The position numbers and the translations under genes were made by a program. Of a stretch of 34,797 bases of DNA, positions 27,206-33,623 are shown in pieces. Source of the DNA: Candidatus Omnitrophota bacterium (GTDB lineage Bacteria > Omnitrophota > Gorgyraeia > Zapsychrales > JANLHA01); the NCBI GenBank assembly GCA_023247795.1, contig JAHFFT010000015.1:17957-52753 (forward strand), in the 5' to 3' direction. Numbering within the stretch: the first letter of the stretch is position 1; each line of letters opens with the position of its first letter. Under the pieces are notes generated by a model, which worked only from the letters and a program-made list of their open reading frames with translations, had not been told where the DNA came from and did not search any database.

Positions 27206-27844
27206 TTACCCTTTGCTGCTGCCATAAATCACTTTAAGCTGCTCAATTTTGGGAAACTCCGTATAAAGCTCTCCTTGCGGACCGATAAACCCTTTTTCAG
27301 TCCTTTTTAAGCTAATCGCTGTATAACCGCCCTGAACGTTGGGGATATTGACCGTAATAATGTCTTGAGGATTGAAACCAAAGACGGTGGAATCAACATT
27401 GACCGTTTGCACAACCGGTATGCTCGGTGGAGTAACCACTTCATATCCGCGGCGCGTATATCGGTAGTAAATGCCGTTATTCACGTAATAGGTGTTGTTA
27501 TCAATCAAGATCCTTTGGCAATCGAAAGGAATACTTTTCACCACAGCGCCGATGGGGGGTGCAACAACCACATAATCATTTTTAAATCGTTGATAAAAAA
27601 CACCATCACAGTATTGATAGCGTGATCTGCCAAAAATAACTGTGATAATACTCGATGGTAAAGCAACCACCACCCTACCAAGAACTGGGTAGCCATGGTG
27701 TTGATCAGAATGATACCAAGATTGATGGTCCCTCGAATTCCTATCTCTGTCTCTGTCCCCTCGCGAAGCCTCGACCGTATGTGTCAACGAAATACCGATA
27801 AGCAGAACTGCTAAAATCTTGACCAGATTGGCTTTGTTATTCAT
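27206..27844 (-). CDS. Exported DUF6515-like protein with two YY/P repeats
   Basis: A 212-residue protein with a signal peptide (LVKILAVLLIGISL, cleavage near VEA-SRG) followed by a charged Arg/Asp/His-rich linker (about 28-50). Two similar beta units follow: CDGVFYQRFKNDYVVVAPP and NNGIYYRYTRRGYEVVTPP. This tyrosine/proline pattern resembles DUF6515 periplasmic proteins of unknown function. The C-terminal 70 residues look like another small beta domain. AGGAG precedes the ATG at 8 bp. No partner is evident nearby. Confidence 0.75.
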   Translation of the reverse strand: MNNKANLVKILAVLLIGISLTHTVEASRGDRDRDRNSRDHQSWYHSDQHHGYPVLGRVVVALPSSIITVIFGRSRYQYCDGVFYQRFKNDYVVVAPPIGAVVKSIPFDCQRILIDNNTYYVNNGIYYRYTRRGYEVVTPPSIPVVQTVNVDSTVFGFNPQDIITVNIPNVQGGYTAISLKRTEKGFIGPQGELYTEFPKIEQLKVIYGSSKG

Positions 27845-27985
27845 CGCGGCTCTCCTATCTTTAGCTATAGAGTTTTGGGGGTGTTACAACCTTTAGACAA
27901 TAAAAACCCACAAAAGTTCCTAAAATTTTTAATTGGATCGATCTGATATAAACGCCCATCTGTCGTTTGGTGATAAAAAAGAAAA

Positions 27986-28010
27986 ACGGCTGACATTTAC
28001 GTCAGCCGTC
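27986..28010 (-). terminator. Rho-independent terminator of the beta-barrel gene
   Basis: A perfect 9-bp stem (ACGGCTGAC, 27986-27994, with its complement at 28001-28009) and 6-base loop is followed by TTTTTC on the minus strand. It lies 26 bp after the stop of the beta-barrel gene. The plus strand also ends in T residues, so it may work in both directions. Confidence 0.9.
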
Positions 28011-28034
28011 TTTTTAAAAACAACACAATAAATG

Positions 28035-28823
28035 TTAGAATCGAATTGTTGTCGATACCGATATTGCAGTCTCATCAACAAAACGCCCAGAAACATCGAT
28101 TGAAATACTTTTTGTTGGGGTAATAGAAGCTCCAACAAATGGACCAACTTTATTCTCACTTTTTGCAGACCCAAGATCATAACTTGTTCCCGAATAATCA
28201 ACACTTCCTGATACTTTCACATCTGAATACTTAATACCGACATAAGGGGCTACATACTCAAATTTTCTGCTTATACCCAAGGCAGCTTGCCATTCTTGCA
28301 ATTTACCCGTAGCCGTTACACCCACAGAATCTAATTGGGCCTTTGAGATATGCGTCCCATTGACATCTAAAGAATCAAAACTTATTCCACTGGATTGCCT
28401 GTAATTTCCATCGCCCAATAATTGTATGCCGCTTTTTTCGTCCTTGTAAATGATTGCACTAGTACCAAAACCCCACATAAAATTATCTTCGAAGGAGAAT
28501 GAAATGTCGTCACCAGCATCAATTTTTGGGCTTTGCAACTCTCCAAGTGTTGTATAAATATCAACTTTATTCACTAAAGATAGGGTGATTTTCCCGCCCA
28601 TTAAATCATAATTTAAATCTCCCACATCATCACTTAATTCCCTCTTTGAGACATGGTCATATAAGTAAGCCGCAGAAAGACCAATGTCTTTTGTCATACC
28701 CTTTATTAGTCCTAACCCTTCTTCCCATTTTATTCCCTCTGGCAAATTAAGGGGGGAAGCAAAAGTAATTCTCGAACAAAAAACTACTAAGCATACAACG
28801 ACTACGATTAAAACTTTTCTCAT
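28035..28823 (-). CDS. Outer membrane beta-barrel protein
   Basis: A 262-residue protein with a signal peptide (KVLIVVVVCLVVFCS, cleavage near FAS). Many alternating amphipathic strands follow, and the protein ends in Phe (SVSTTIRF), the signal for outer-membrane insertion. No family name can be given. It resembles small porin-like or opacity-type barrels of 8-12 strands. AGGAGGAG precedes the ATG at 3-8 bp. Its near-consensus promoter is overlapped by a repeat shared with the XRE gene side, suggesting regulated expression. Confidence 0.8.
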   Translation of the reverse strand: MRKVLIVVVVCLVVFCSRITFASPLNLPEGIKWEEGLGLIKGMTKDIGLSAAYLYDHVSKRELSDDVGDLNYDLMGGKITLSLVNKVDIYTTLGELQSPKIDAGDDISFSFEDNFMWGFGTSAIIYKDEKSGIQLLGDGNYRQSSGISFDSLDVNGTHISKAQLDSVGVTATGKLQEWQAALGISRKFEYVAPYVGIKYSDVKVSGSVDYSGTSYDLGSAKSENKVGPFVGASITPTKSISIDVSGRFVDETAISVSTTIRF

Positions 28824-28852
28824 AACTCCTCCTGGTATATGGTTTACTTAAA

Positions 28853-28881
28853 ATTTTATCACCGCACACAGTAGGTGTAAA
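28853..28881 (-). promoter_or_regulatory. Promoter of the beta-barrel gene
   Basis: TTTACA (28876-28881), a 17-bp spacer and TAAAAT (28853-28858) on the minus strand match consensus at 5 of 6 positions in each box. The spacer and part of the -35 are occupied by the first copy of an 18-bp repeat. Confidence 0.65.
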
Positions 28882-28925
28882 GGGATTATTGTAAAAACGT
28901 TCTTAAAACCGCCTTTTGTAGGTGT
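28861..28925 (+). repeat. Two direct 18-bp repeats between barrel and XRE genes
   Basis: ACCGC-N5-GTAGGTGT occurs at 28861-28878 and 28908-28925, 47 bp apart. The first covers the barrel promoter and the second lies 34 bp before the XRE start. Thirteen positions outside the variable core are identical. This arrangement suits binding sites for a regulator, possibly the XRE protein itself. Confidence 0.5.
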
Positions 28926-28959
28926 TTTAAATTGATATTTTATTGGAAAATACTACGGT

Positions 28960-29172
28960 ATGAAAAATATTAATCGCAGATTTGGTGACAATTTACGGGA
29001 ATTGCGTAAAAAATTCAAATTGACTCAAGAACAGCTTGCTCAGTTGTCTGAGGTAGACTACAAATACATTCAACGCTTGGAAGGAAAAGCGCCCTCTTCT
29101 CCATCCTTAAACATCATCGAAAAACTCGCAAAAGCACTCAAAATAAGTCCTGCCAAATTATTAGATTTTTGA
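28960..29172 (+). CDS. Small XRE-family helix-turn-helix regulator
   Basis: A 70-residue single-domain protein. The helix-turn-helix spans about 20-45 with LTQEQLAQLSEVDYKYIQRL, and the C-terminal helices end in KALKISPAKLLDF. There is no ligand or toxin-binding domain. It is transcribed away from the beta-barrel gene, and two 18-bp repeats lie between. The ribosome site is weak (GGAA 11 bp upstream). It may control the barrel gene, or be a remnant of a restriction or phage regulator. Confidence 0.85.
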   Translation: MKNINRRFGDNLRELRKKFKLTQEQLAQLSEVDYKYIQRLEGKAPSSPSLNIIEKLAKALKISPAKLLDF

Positions 29173-29182
29173 TAATCTGGAG

Positions 29183-29195
29183 ACCCAATTTTTAC
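29183..29195 (-). repeat. Half copy of the 30-bp intergenic repeat
   Basis: GACCCAATTTTTA matches only the outer part of the 30-bp repeat in inverted orientation (compare GACCCGATTTTTA at 30097-30109). It lies 10 bp after the XRE stop. The remainder of the copy is not recognisable, so this assignment is tentative. The rest of the 187-bp gap 29173-29359 has only copy 1. Confidence 0.35.
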
Positions 29196-29290
29196 AATTT
29201 CATATCCCGCGATAGGCTGATGAACGATGAAGGATTAGAAGAACACCCACCCTTTTTAATTCCCTGTCAATTTCATAGACCACCCTAATA

Positions 29291-29320
29291 ATTTGGGGTC
29301 ACGTAACGCAACCTTATTTC
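29291..29320 (+). repeat. 30-bp intergenic repeat, copy 1 (direct)
   Basis: It begins AATTTGGGGTCACGTAACGC and ends AACCTTATTT. It lies 40 bp downstream of the retropepsin gene stop and pairs with copy 2 as an imperfect inverted repeat around the DUF5678/retropepsin genes. The minus strand could fold a 7-bp hairpin with two G-T pairs. Confidence 0.6.
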
Positions 29321-29359
29321 CTACTTGAACCCGATATAATTTGATTGGGAATAAAAATT

Positions 29360-29806
29360 TCAAATTTCTTTAAGACGAAACATTTTAACCTTTTGATTGA
29401 ATGAAACTTCTTTAAAAAGATCAAAGAACCCGTCTCTGCCTAAGAAACCAATACCTTTGGTATTTAGCTTGGTGGAAAAACCTGCCTGACATTCAAATTT
29501 CCATGACTGATCATTAACAATGACTTCAACTTTTACTTTATGGAAATACAACGTTTCTTTACCACCAACCCCGAAAGTAGATATATTTTTTCCTTCGTAA
29601 ATATTAAGCCCAATGGCCTTCCCTGCATTGGCGGGAAACACGCAAAAATCAGCTCCGGAATCAACGATAGAATCAAAATAAAATAGCCGTCCGGTATTCT
29701 TATGAAATAAGGAAGACTTTAGAATAGGAGCATAAAGCGTTTTAGCTGGGGAATTATCACTAGCAGGTATTTGAATTCTTTGATATGGAACGGTACTGTG
29801 TCTCAA
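29360..29806 (-). CDS. Retropepsin-like aspartic protease
   Basis: A 148-residue protein. IVDSGADFCVFP (47-58) contains the catalytic D-S/T-G triad with Asp49. A flap-like stretch STFGVGGKETLYFHKVKVEV follows near 80-99, and the GFLGRDGFFDLF region near 117-128 matches the hydrophobic-hydrophobic-Gly block of the fold. Such single-domain enzymes work as homodimers. There is no signal peptide or membrane helix. The start overlaps the DUF5678 gene by 4 bp, so the two are expressed together. The substrate is unknown; the partner protein is an obvious candidate. Confidence 0.85.
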   Translation of the reverse strand: MRHSTVPYQRIQIPASDNSPAKTLYAPILKSSLFHKNTGRLFYFDSIVDSGADFCVFPANAGKAIGLNIYEGKNISTFGVGGKETLYFHKVKVEVIVNDQSWKFECQAGFSTKLNTKGIGFLGRDGFFDLFKEVSFNQKVKMFRLKEI

Positions 29807-30018
29807 AAAATAAATGCGGCTGTTGAAGCATCAGGGGATTTAACCAAATGCGGGCAAGATTCGCCTTTTTTGTGGGCCTCATTTAATACGGTCTGAAAAC
29901 TTCTGCCCACACTAACAACTTGGCGATCATCTTCTGATAGCGCTACCCAACGTCCGGGATATGGTTTGATTAACTCACCGACGGATTTTTTTTTGGATTG
30001 TTTAACTGCCGACTTCAT
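29803..30018 (-). CDS. DUF5678-like small protein, partner of the retropepsin
   Basis: A 71-residue cytoplasmic protein with a basic N terminus and the core YPGRWVALSEDDRQVVSVG followed by a short helix FQTVLNEAHKKGE and SCPHLVKSP. This fits the small DUF5678 family, often found next to retropepsin-like genes. I chose ATG at 30018 rather than 30027 because AAGGAG directly abuts the upstream ATG but is 9 bp from this one. It overlaps the protease by 4 bp. The function is unknown. Confidence 0.78.
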   Translation of the reverse strand: MKSAVKQSKKKSVGELIKPYPGRWVALSEDDRQVVSVGRSFQTVLNEAHKKGESCPHLVKSPDASTAAFIF

Positions 30019-30078
30019 AAAGCGCATCTCCTTATGTTTTTAAATATATCCCAACGCTGGTTTTTGGTCAAGGTTTAG

Positions 30079-30108
30079 TTAAGGTTACGCTGTGTGGACC
30101 CGATTTTT
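30079..30108 (-). repeat. 30-bp intergenic repeat, copy 2 (inverted)
   Basis: Read on the minus strand it begins AAAAATCGGGTCCACACAGC and ends GTAACCTTAA. Its outer edge overlaps the stop codon of the COG4705 gene (30107-30109). With copy 1 it bounds an 818-bp segment carrying the DUF5678 and retropepsin genes. Confidence 0.6.
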
Positions 30109-30853
30109 ATACCATTTTTTTTGTTCGATCTCGGTTGGTACAAATCAATATCAGGGCCAATAAAAAGGCAGTTACTATTGACGCGGGAATCGTTCCTAAA
30201 TTGAGTCCCCCTTTTACGATCGGCTTAGTTAACAAGTCCCCAAAGGTTGCCCCAAACGGGCGGGTAAACACAAATGCGACCCAGAATAATACAATTTGAT
30301 TTATTCGCGTAAAATAATGCAGAAAGATAACCAAGACAATAATGCCAGCGCAAACCAAAGCGCCGCCTATATAACTGAGACCCATATTATCACTTAAAAA
30401 ATCTCCAAAGGCCGTTCCTAAACTGTTCGAAAACAGTATTGTTATCCAATAAAATGTTTCTTTCTTCTTCTCATGGATCGGATAAACCTCAAGATTTTTT
30501 TCTTGATAAAACCAAATAGCAAGTGTAATCAATAAACATGAAAACAGCATGAATGAGCTTTTCATATATCCCAAGCCCAGGGTCCGATCCATAAGATCGG
30601 AGATCTCTGTGCCAACTGTGGTTGTCCCGACGATGACGGCCCAGTAAAAAACAGGATGAAATTTTTGCGATCTAAGTTGGAGCATGAGCACAAATAGGAA
30701 AAAACCCGCGGTAATCATGAGACTTGTCGTATAGCCGAGACCCAAAGTCATAGAAAGGAGATCCCCCGTCGTTTCGCCTAAAGTTGTAGCTAAGATTTTC
30801 ATTATCCAAAAATGCATTGTGATTTCTGCAACCTTATTCACCTTTTCCGTCAT
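30107..30853 (-). CDS. COG4705-type membrane protein with four internal repeats
   Basis: A 248-residue inner-membrane protein with about eight helices in four two-helix units. Each unit starts with a G-x-x-x-x-D motif: LGETTGDLL, VGTEISDLM, LGTAFGDFL and FGATFGDLL. The first three are followed by LGLGY-like or MGLSY turns. This fits the uncharacterised COG4705 family. Conserved acidic residues inside helices hint at ion or small-solute transport, but that is inference. AGGAGA lies 5 bp before the ATG. The stop codon abuts repeat copy 2. Confidence 0.85.
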   Translation of the reverse strand: MTEKVNKVAEITMHFWIMKILATTLGETTGDLLSMTLGLGYTTSLMITAGFFLFVLMLQLRSQKFHPVFYWAVIVGTTTVGTEISDLMDRTLGLGYMKSSFMLFSCLLITLAIWFYQEKNLEVYPIHEKKKETFYWITILFSNSLGTAFGDFLSDNMGLSYIGGALVCAGIIVLVIFLHYFTRINQIVLFWVAFVFTRPFGATFGDLLTKPIVKGGLNLGTIPASIVTAFLLALILICTNRDRTKKMV

Positions 30854-30882
30854 CGATTTCTCCTATTTTGTTCAACGGGTTG

Positions 30883-30888
30883 ATTATA
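30883..30888 (-). promoter_or_regulatory. -10 box for the COG4705 gene
   Basis: A perfect TATAAT on the minus strand 30 bp upstream of the ATG. The region at -35 lies inside repeat copy 3 and is a poor match. The repeat may therefore supply part of the promoter. Confidence 0.4.
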
Positions 30889-30890
30889 CA

Positions 30891-30920
30891 ATCTGGGGGA
30901 CCACATAACGGCACTTATTT
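30891..30920 (+). repeat. 30-bp intergenic repeat, copy 3 (direct)
   Basis: It begins ATCTGGGGGACCACATAACG and ends GCACTTATTT. It stands beside the displaced DUF819 tail just as copy 5 stands beside the intact DUF819 gene, so copies 3 and 5 are part of the same duplication. It pairs with copy 4 as inverted repeats. Confidence 0.6.
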
Positions 30921-30923
30921 CTT

Positions 30924-31034
30924 TCAGTGAAAACTGATCAACCGGCATACCTGTGCGGTCATGATACCAAGATAAGTTCCAATCACATTTCCTAAAATCG
31001 CCATCAACAGGCCGATCGCCGATAGGCCGGGCTG
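30924..31034 (-). pseudogene. Displaced 3' end of the DUF819 gene
   Basis: This stretch encodes the last 36 residues and stop of the DUF819 protein (QPGLSAIGLLMAILGN to RLISFH) with no start or upstream part. Positions 30934-31028 align without gaps to 32461-32555 of the intact gene with 2 differences in 95 bp, both silent. Only the final residues differ (ISFH against IRYH). It is a remnant left by insertion or duplication; the intact gene lies 1.5 kb away. Confidence 0.9.
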
Positions 31035-31040
31035 AAAAAA

Positions 31041-31071
31041 TTAAGGTTGAGGTATGTGCGCCCAGATTTTT
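31041..31071 (-). repeat. 30-bp intergenic repeat, copy 4 (inverted)
   Basis: On the minus strand it begins AAAAATCTGGGCGCACATAC and ends CTCAACCTTAA, closest to copy 2. It lies between the lipoprotein gene stop and the displaced DUF819 tail. The remainder of the gap 30854-31094 has the tail and copy 3. Confidence 0.55.
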
Positions 31072-31094
31072 GACGTCAAAGCTATTGGTTTAAA

Positions 31095-31664
31095 TCACGC
31101 GCCTGGGTTGATTTTATTCCATGCTTTGCTGTTCAATTCGTGGGGATCAATTTCTGCTATAGTCCCATTCTCTTCTCTTTCCGCAAAAATATTAGGCCCT
31201 GGATAACTATATAATTCTCTTACGCGCTTGGTCGGACCTGCCATACAATCACCTTCTTGGTGAACATACATATCAATAAAAACTTTGCTGTTTTTCACAT
31301 GCAAATAATTAATGACAGCTCGGTCATCCAAGAATATGGTGGCTTTATGCGTTAATCCTTTCCCGTCATTGATTAAAAATGCCAGAGTATACCAGTCTTG
31401 ATTACCACCGGTGTTCTCGACAATGATCACTGCCGCATCTTTTAATCCATCATGATTAAAGTCGCCGTACACATATTTATTATCGTAAGCAACCCTCAGC
31501 TCCCACTCTTGATGTTTGCCATTAACTAAATTAACCCTGTCGGTGTCCAGCGCATCAACAATAAAATATGTTTTGTTCCCAAAAACCATTGCCGCCTCCT
31601 TATTTGAAGCACATCCGTAAAAAAAGACAAGAATTACCAGAATAAAAATATAACTTAATCGCAT
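31095..31664 (-). CDS. Lipoprotein with FG-GAP/EF-hand-like calcium loop
   Basis: A 189-residue lipoprotein from the ATG at 31664: signal segment MRLSYIFILVILVFFYGC with a lipobox-type FYGC and Cys18 as the lipidation site. The frame is open further upstream, but this start gives a proper signal peptide. A DFNHDGLKDAAVIIV stretch matches the D-x-N-x-D-G calcium loop of FG-GAP/VCBS-type repeats, followed by a beta-rich domain. It overlaps the transglycosylase-like gene by 10 bp and has no strong ribosome site of its own, so coupling is likely. Its function is unknown; guarding or aiding the neighbouring murein enzyme is speculation. Confidence 0.75.
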   Translation of the reverse strand: MRLSYIFILVILVFFYGCASNKEAAMVFGNKTYFIVDALDTDRVNLVNGKHQEWELRVAYDNKYVYGDFNHDGLKDAAVIIVENTGGNQDWYTLAFLINDGKGLTHKATIFLDDRAVINYLHVKNSKVFIDMYVHQEGDCMAGPTKRVRELYSYPGPNIFAEREENGTIAEIDPHELNSKAWNKINPGA

Positions 31665-32383
31665 ATAAAAATATGGTGGTGGTTTTTGGTAATCCAGTGC
31701 CCATTGACACACGGGCCTTTTGATTTGCGGACTTTCTTGTTCTTCGCTTTCTTATCAGCAAGCGATTTCTGTGCAAACTCCGCCTCATTCTTAGGTACAT
31801 TTTCAACATATTTGCGAATTTCTGTAACTTTCCCGGGAGCATTACCGGCTTCTTCTAAAAATTTTTGGACAGCATCCCATTGGGTTGGGTCCTTCCCAGC
31901 CTGTTGTGCAAGATATTGAGCATGAGCTATTTTTCCTTGACCATCGTCATAAGCCGCAAGGACAAATTTTTTACGTTCTAACGTATCTTTAATAGGAATC
32001 GTATCTCTATTTTCTGATAGATGTGTTTTTTTCCCAAACATCGCATCAAGGCTTTTCAGATAACGGGCAGCAGCTATGGAAGCATAATCAATATCAAAAC
32101 GTTGGTCATTTTCTTTGGAAACAGTTAAGTCCTGTGTCTTAGCTGTAACTGCATCCAACTGAAAATCACCGGAAGGACCGTCGATTCCCCGTTCATGAAG
32201 AAGAGTTCCAAAACTGCTTTCCTGTCCATAAATAGCTTCGAGCGTATTGACCGTCAAAGCATCCCTGTCATCAAAATAACTCGACGCATTTTCAAGAGCT
32301 TTGCGTATATGCGACGTTTCTCTCCCGAGCCAGATTTCGACCTTGGTTTTCTTACTTACTTTAATATTTTTTTGGGGAGACAT
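31655..32383 (-). CDS. Lytic transglycosylase-like (SLT fold) murein hydrolase
   Basis: A 242-residue protein. A lysozyme-like domain spans about 45-165: AIYGQESSFGTLL with catalytic Glu55, GPSGDFQLDAVTA, YASIAAARYLKSLDAMF, and KKFVLAAYDDGQGKIAHAQ. This matches goose-type/MltF-like SLT domains. A Lys-rich linker (about 205-223) leads to GPCVNGHWITKNHHHIFICD, similar to short tails on some phage structural proteins. There is no signal peptide, so export would need a holin, lysis or another route. AAAGGA precedes the ATG. A phage or mobile-element origin is plausible. Confidence 0.78.
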   Translation of the reverse strand: MSPQKNIKVSKKTKVEIWLGRETSHIRKALENASSYFDDRDALTVNTLEAIYGQESSFGTLLHERGIDGPSGDFQLDAVTAKTQDLTVSKENDQRFDIDYASIAAARYLKSLDAMFGKKTHLSENRDTIPIKDTLERKKFVLAAYDDGQGKIAHAQYLAQQAGKDPTQWDAVQKFLEEAGNAPGKVTEIRKYVENVPKNEAEFAQKSLADKKAKNKKVRKSKGPCVNGHWITKNHHHIFICD

Positions 32384-32408
32384 ACGTTTGTCCTTTCCGG
32401 AAGAAAAT

Positions 32409-32438
32409 AATTTGGGGCCACCTAACGCAACTTTGTTT
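32409..32438 (+). repeat. 30-bp intergenic repeat, copy 5 (direct)
   Basis: It begins AATTTGGGGCCACCTAACGC and ends AACTTTGTTT. It lies 12 bp downstream of the DUF819 stop and 26 bp upstream of the transglycosylase-like gene. It corresponds to copy 3 in the duplicated flank. Confidence 0.6.
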
Positions 32439-32450
32439 ATTTTGTTTATT

Positions 32451-33623
32451 TCAGTGATACCTGATCAACCGGCATACCTGTGCTGTCATGATACCAAGAT
32501 AAGTTCCAATCACATTTCCTAAGATCGCCATCAACAGGCCGATCGCCGATAGGCCAGGTTGGTAAATCTCGGCAACAATCGGTGCTGACACGACCCCGCC
32601 GACGTTGGCCTGGCTAGCGGTTGCCACCAGCATCATCGGCGCTTTCAGCCATTTTGCGGCAAGCAATAAAACACAGGCGTGGATGAAAACAATCAGAAAT
32701 CCAGCGCTGATAAGAACGGCCGCGGTGCCGATATGCGAAAGTGTCGCCTTAACACCGATGGTGGTGAGAACAAAATATAAAAGAAAATATCCGATTTGAC
32801 TCGCCCCCTTTCCTTCCAAACGGCGAAGTGGTGTCAGGGAACAAACTAAGCTCATCGTTGATATCAAAATGATGGTCCAGGTGAATTGCGAAATCACACC
32901 TTCAGCGACCGGTAAAATCTTAGAAAGGGCTTGCACACCATAACTCGCGCAAAGCGCTACAGCAATTAAGACGAGAATATTTTTACAATCAAGTTTCGCC
33001 TTAGGCGCATTGCCTGAAGATTTGAAACGGGCTTTCATTTCATCAAAAATTTTTCGATCGGCCTTGAGCCAGCGGTCAACTCTTGGCTGCCAACCGGCCG
33101 CGGTCATCAGCAGCCCCATCCACACGTATGGCACAATCGCGTCGACAACCACCATTGGAAGAAACACATCGTCCGGTGTCCCAATCGCTGATTTCACCGC
33201 GATCATATTGGCACTTCCTCCGGTCCACGAAGCAGAAAGCGCGCCAAATCCGGTCCAAAATATGTTGCCAACAATTTTTCGAAATAAAAAAAAGGTTACA
33301 ACACTCCCCAACATAATCCCCAGACTCCCTGCTAAAAATATCAACAACGATTTGCGGCCGATCCGTACGATTGCTTTTAGATCGACGCCAATCAAAAGTA
33401 AAAATAAACTCATCGGCAAGCCAACGTTTACCGCCTGATCATATAACGGCATTTTAGACGGCAGCAATCCGCTTGTGGATGCGACCATCGGCAAAAAATA
33501 AATCCAAAATATCGCTGGAAGGAATTGGAACCAATGTTTGGTTCGGGAATGCGCGGCAAGCGACAAGACTAGAAATTCGATAAAAACAAGCGTTGAAATG
33601 ACAAACATGGGATATGTGATCAT
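32451..33623 (-). CDS. DUF819 (COG5505) membrane protein
   Basis: A 390-residue inner-membrane protein with ten or more helices. ASWTGGSANMIAVKSAIG and the later ATASQANVGGVVSAPIVAE are typical paired DUF819 motifs; the latter resembles carrier substrate-site loops. A cytoplasmic loop with many basic residues lies near 180-215. Its start overlaps the dipeptide epimerase stop by 4 bp (ATGA), so it probably transports the epimerase substrate or a related murein peptide; this is inference. Its last 36 codons are duplicated at 30924-31034. Confidence 0.87.
   Translation of the reverse strand: MITYPMFVISTLVFIEFLVLSLAAHSRTKHWFQFLPAIFWIYFLPMVASTSGLLPSKMPLYDQAVNVGLPMSLFLLLIGVDLKAIVRIGRKSLLIFLAGSLGIMLGSVVTFFLFRKIVGNIFWTGFGALSASWTGGSANMIAVKSAIGTPDDVFLPMVVVDAIVPYVWMGLLMTAAGWQPRVDRWLKADRKIFDEMKARFKSSGNAPKAKLDCKNILVLIAVALCASYGVQALSKILPVAEGVISQFTWTIILISTMSLVCSLTPLRRLEGKGASQIGYFLLYFVLTTIGVKATLSHIGTAAVLISAGFLIVFIHACVLLLAAKWLKAPMMLVATASQANVGGVVSAPIVAEIYQPGLSAIGLLMAILGNVIGTYLGIMTAQVCRLIRYH

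Noticed and set aside
28960..29172. XRE protein as antitoxin of a toxin-antitoxin pair
   Set aside because: No small toxin-like gene lies next to it in the same direction; the neighbours are a beta-barrel gene and the retropepsin module on the other strand.
31655..32383. Prophage remnant
   Set aside because: Only one protein has a phage-like feature; there is no capsid, tail, terminase, integrase or holin gene nearby.
29291..32438. Integron-style attC cassette array
   Set aside because: The repeats are only about 30 bp, alternate in orientation, do not fold into attC-like hairpins, and no tyrosine integrase is present.
29291..32438. CRISPR array
   Set aside because: The five repeats are degenerate, in both orientations and separated by whole genes, with no regular spacers and no cas genes.
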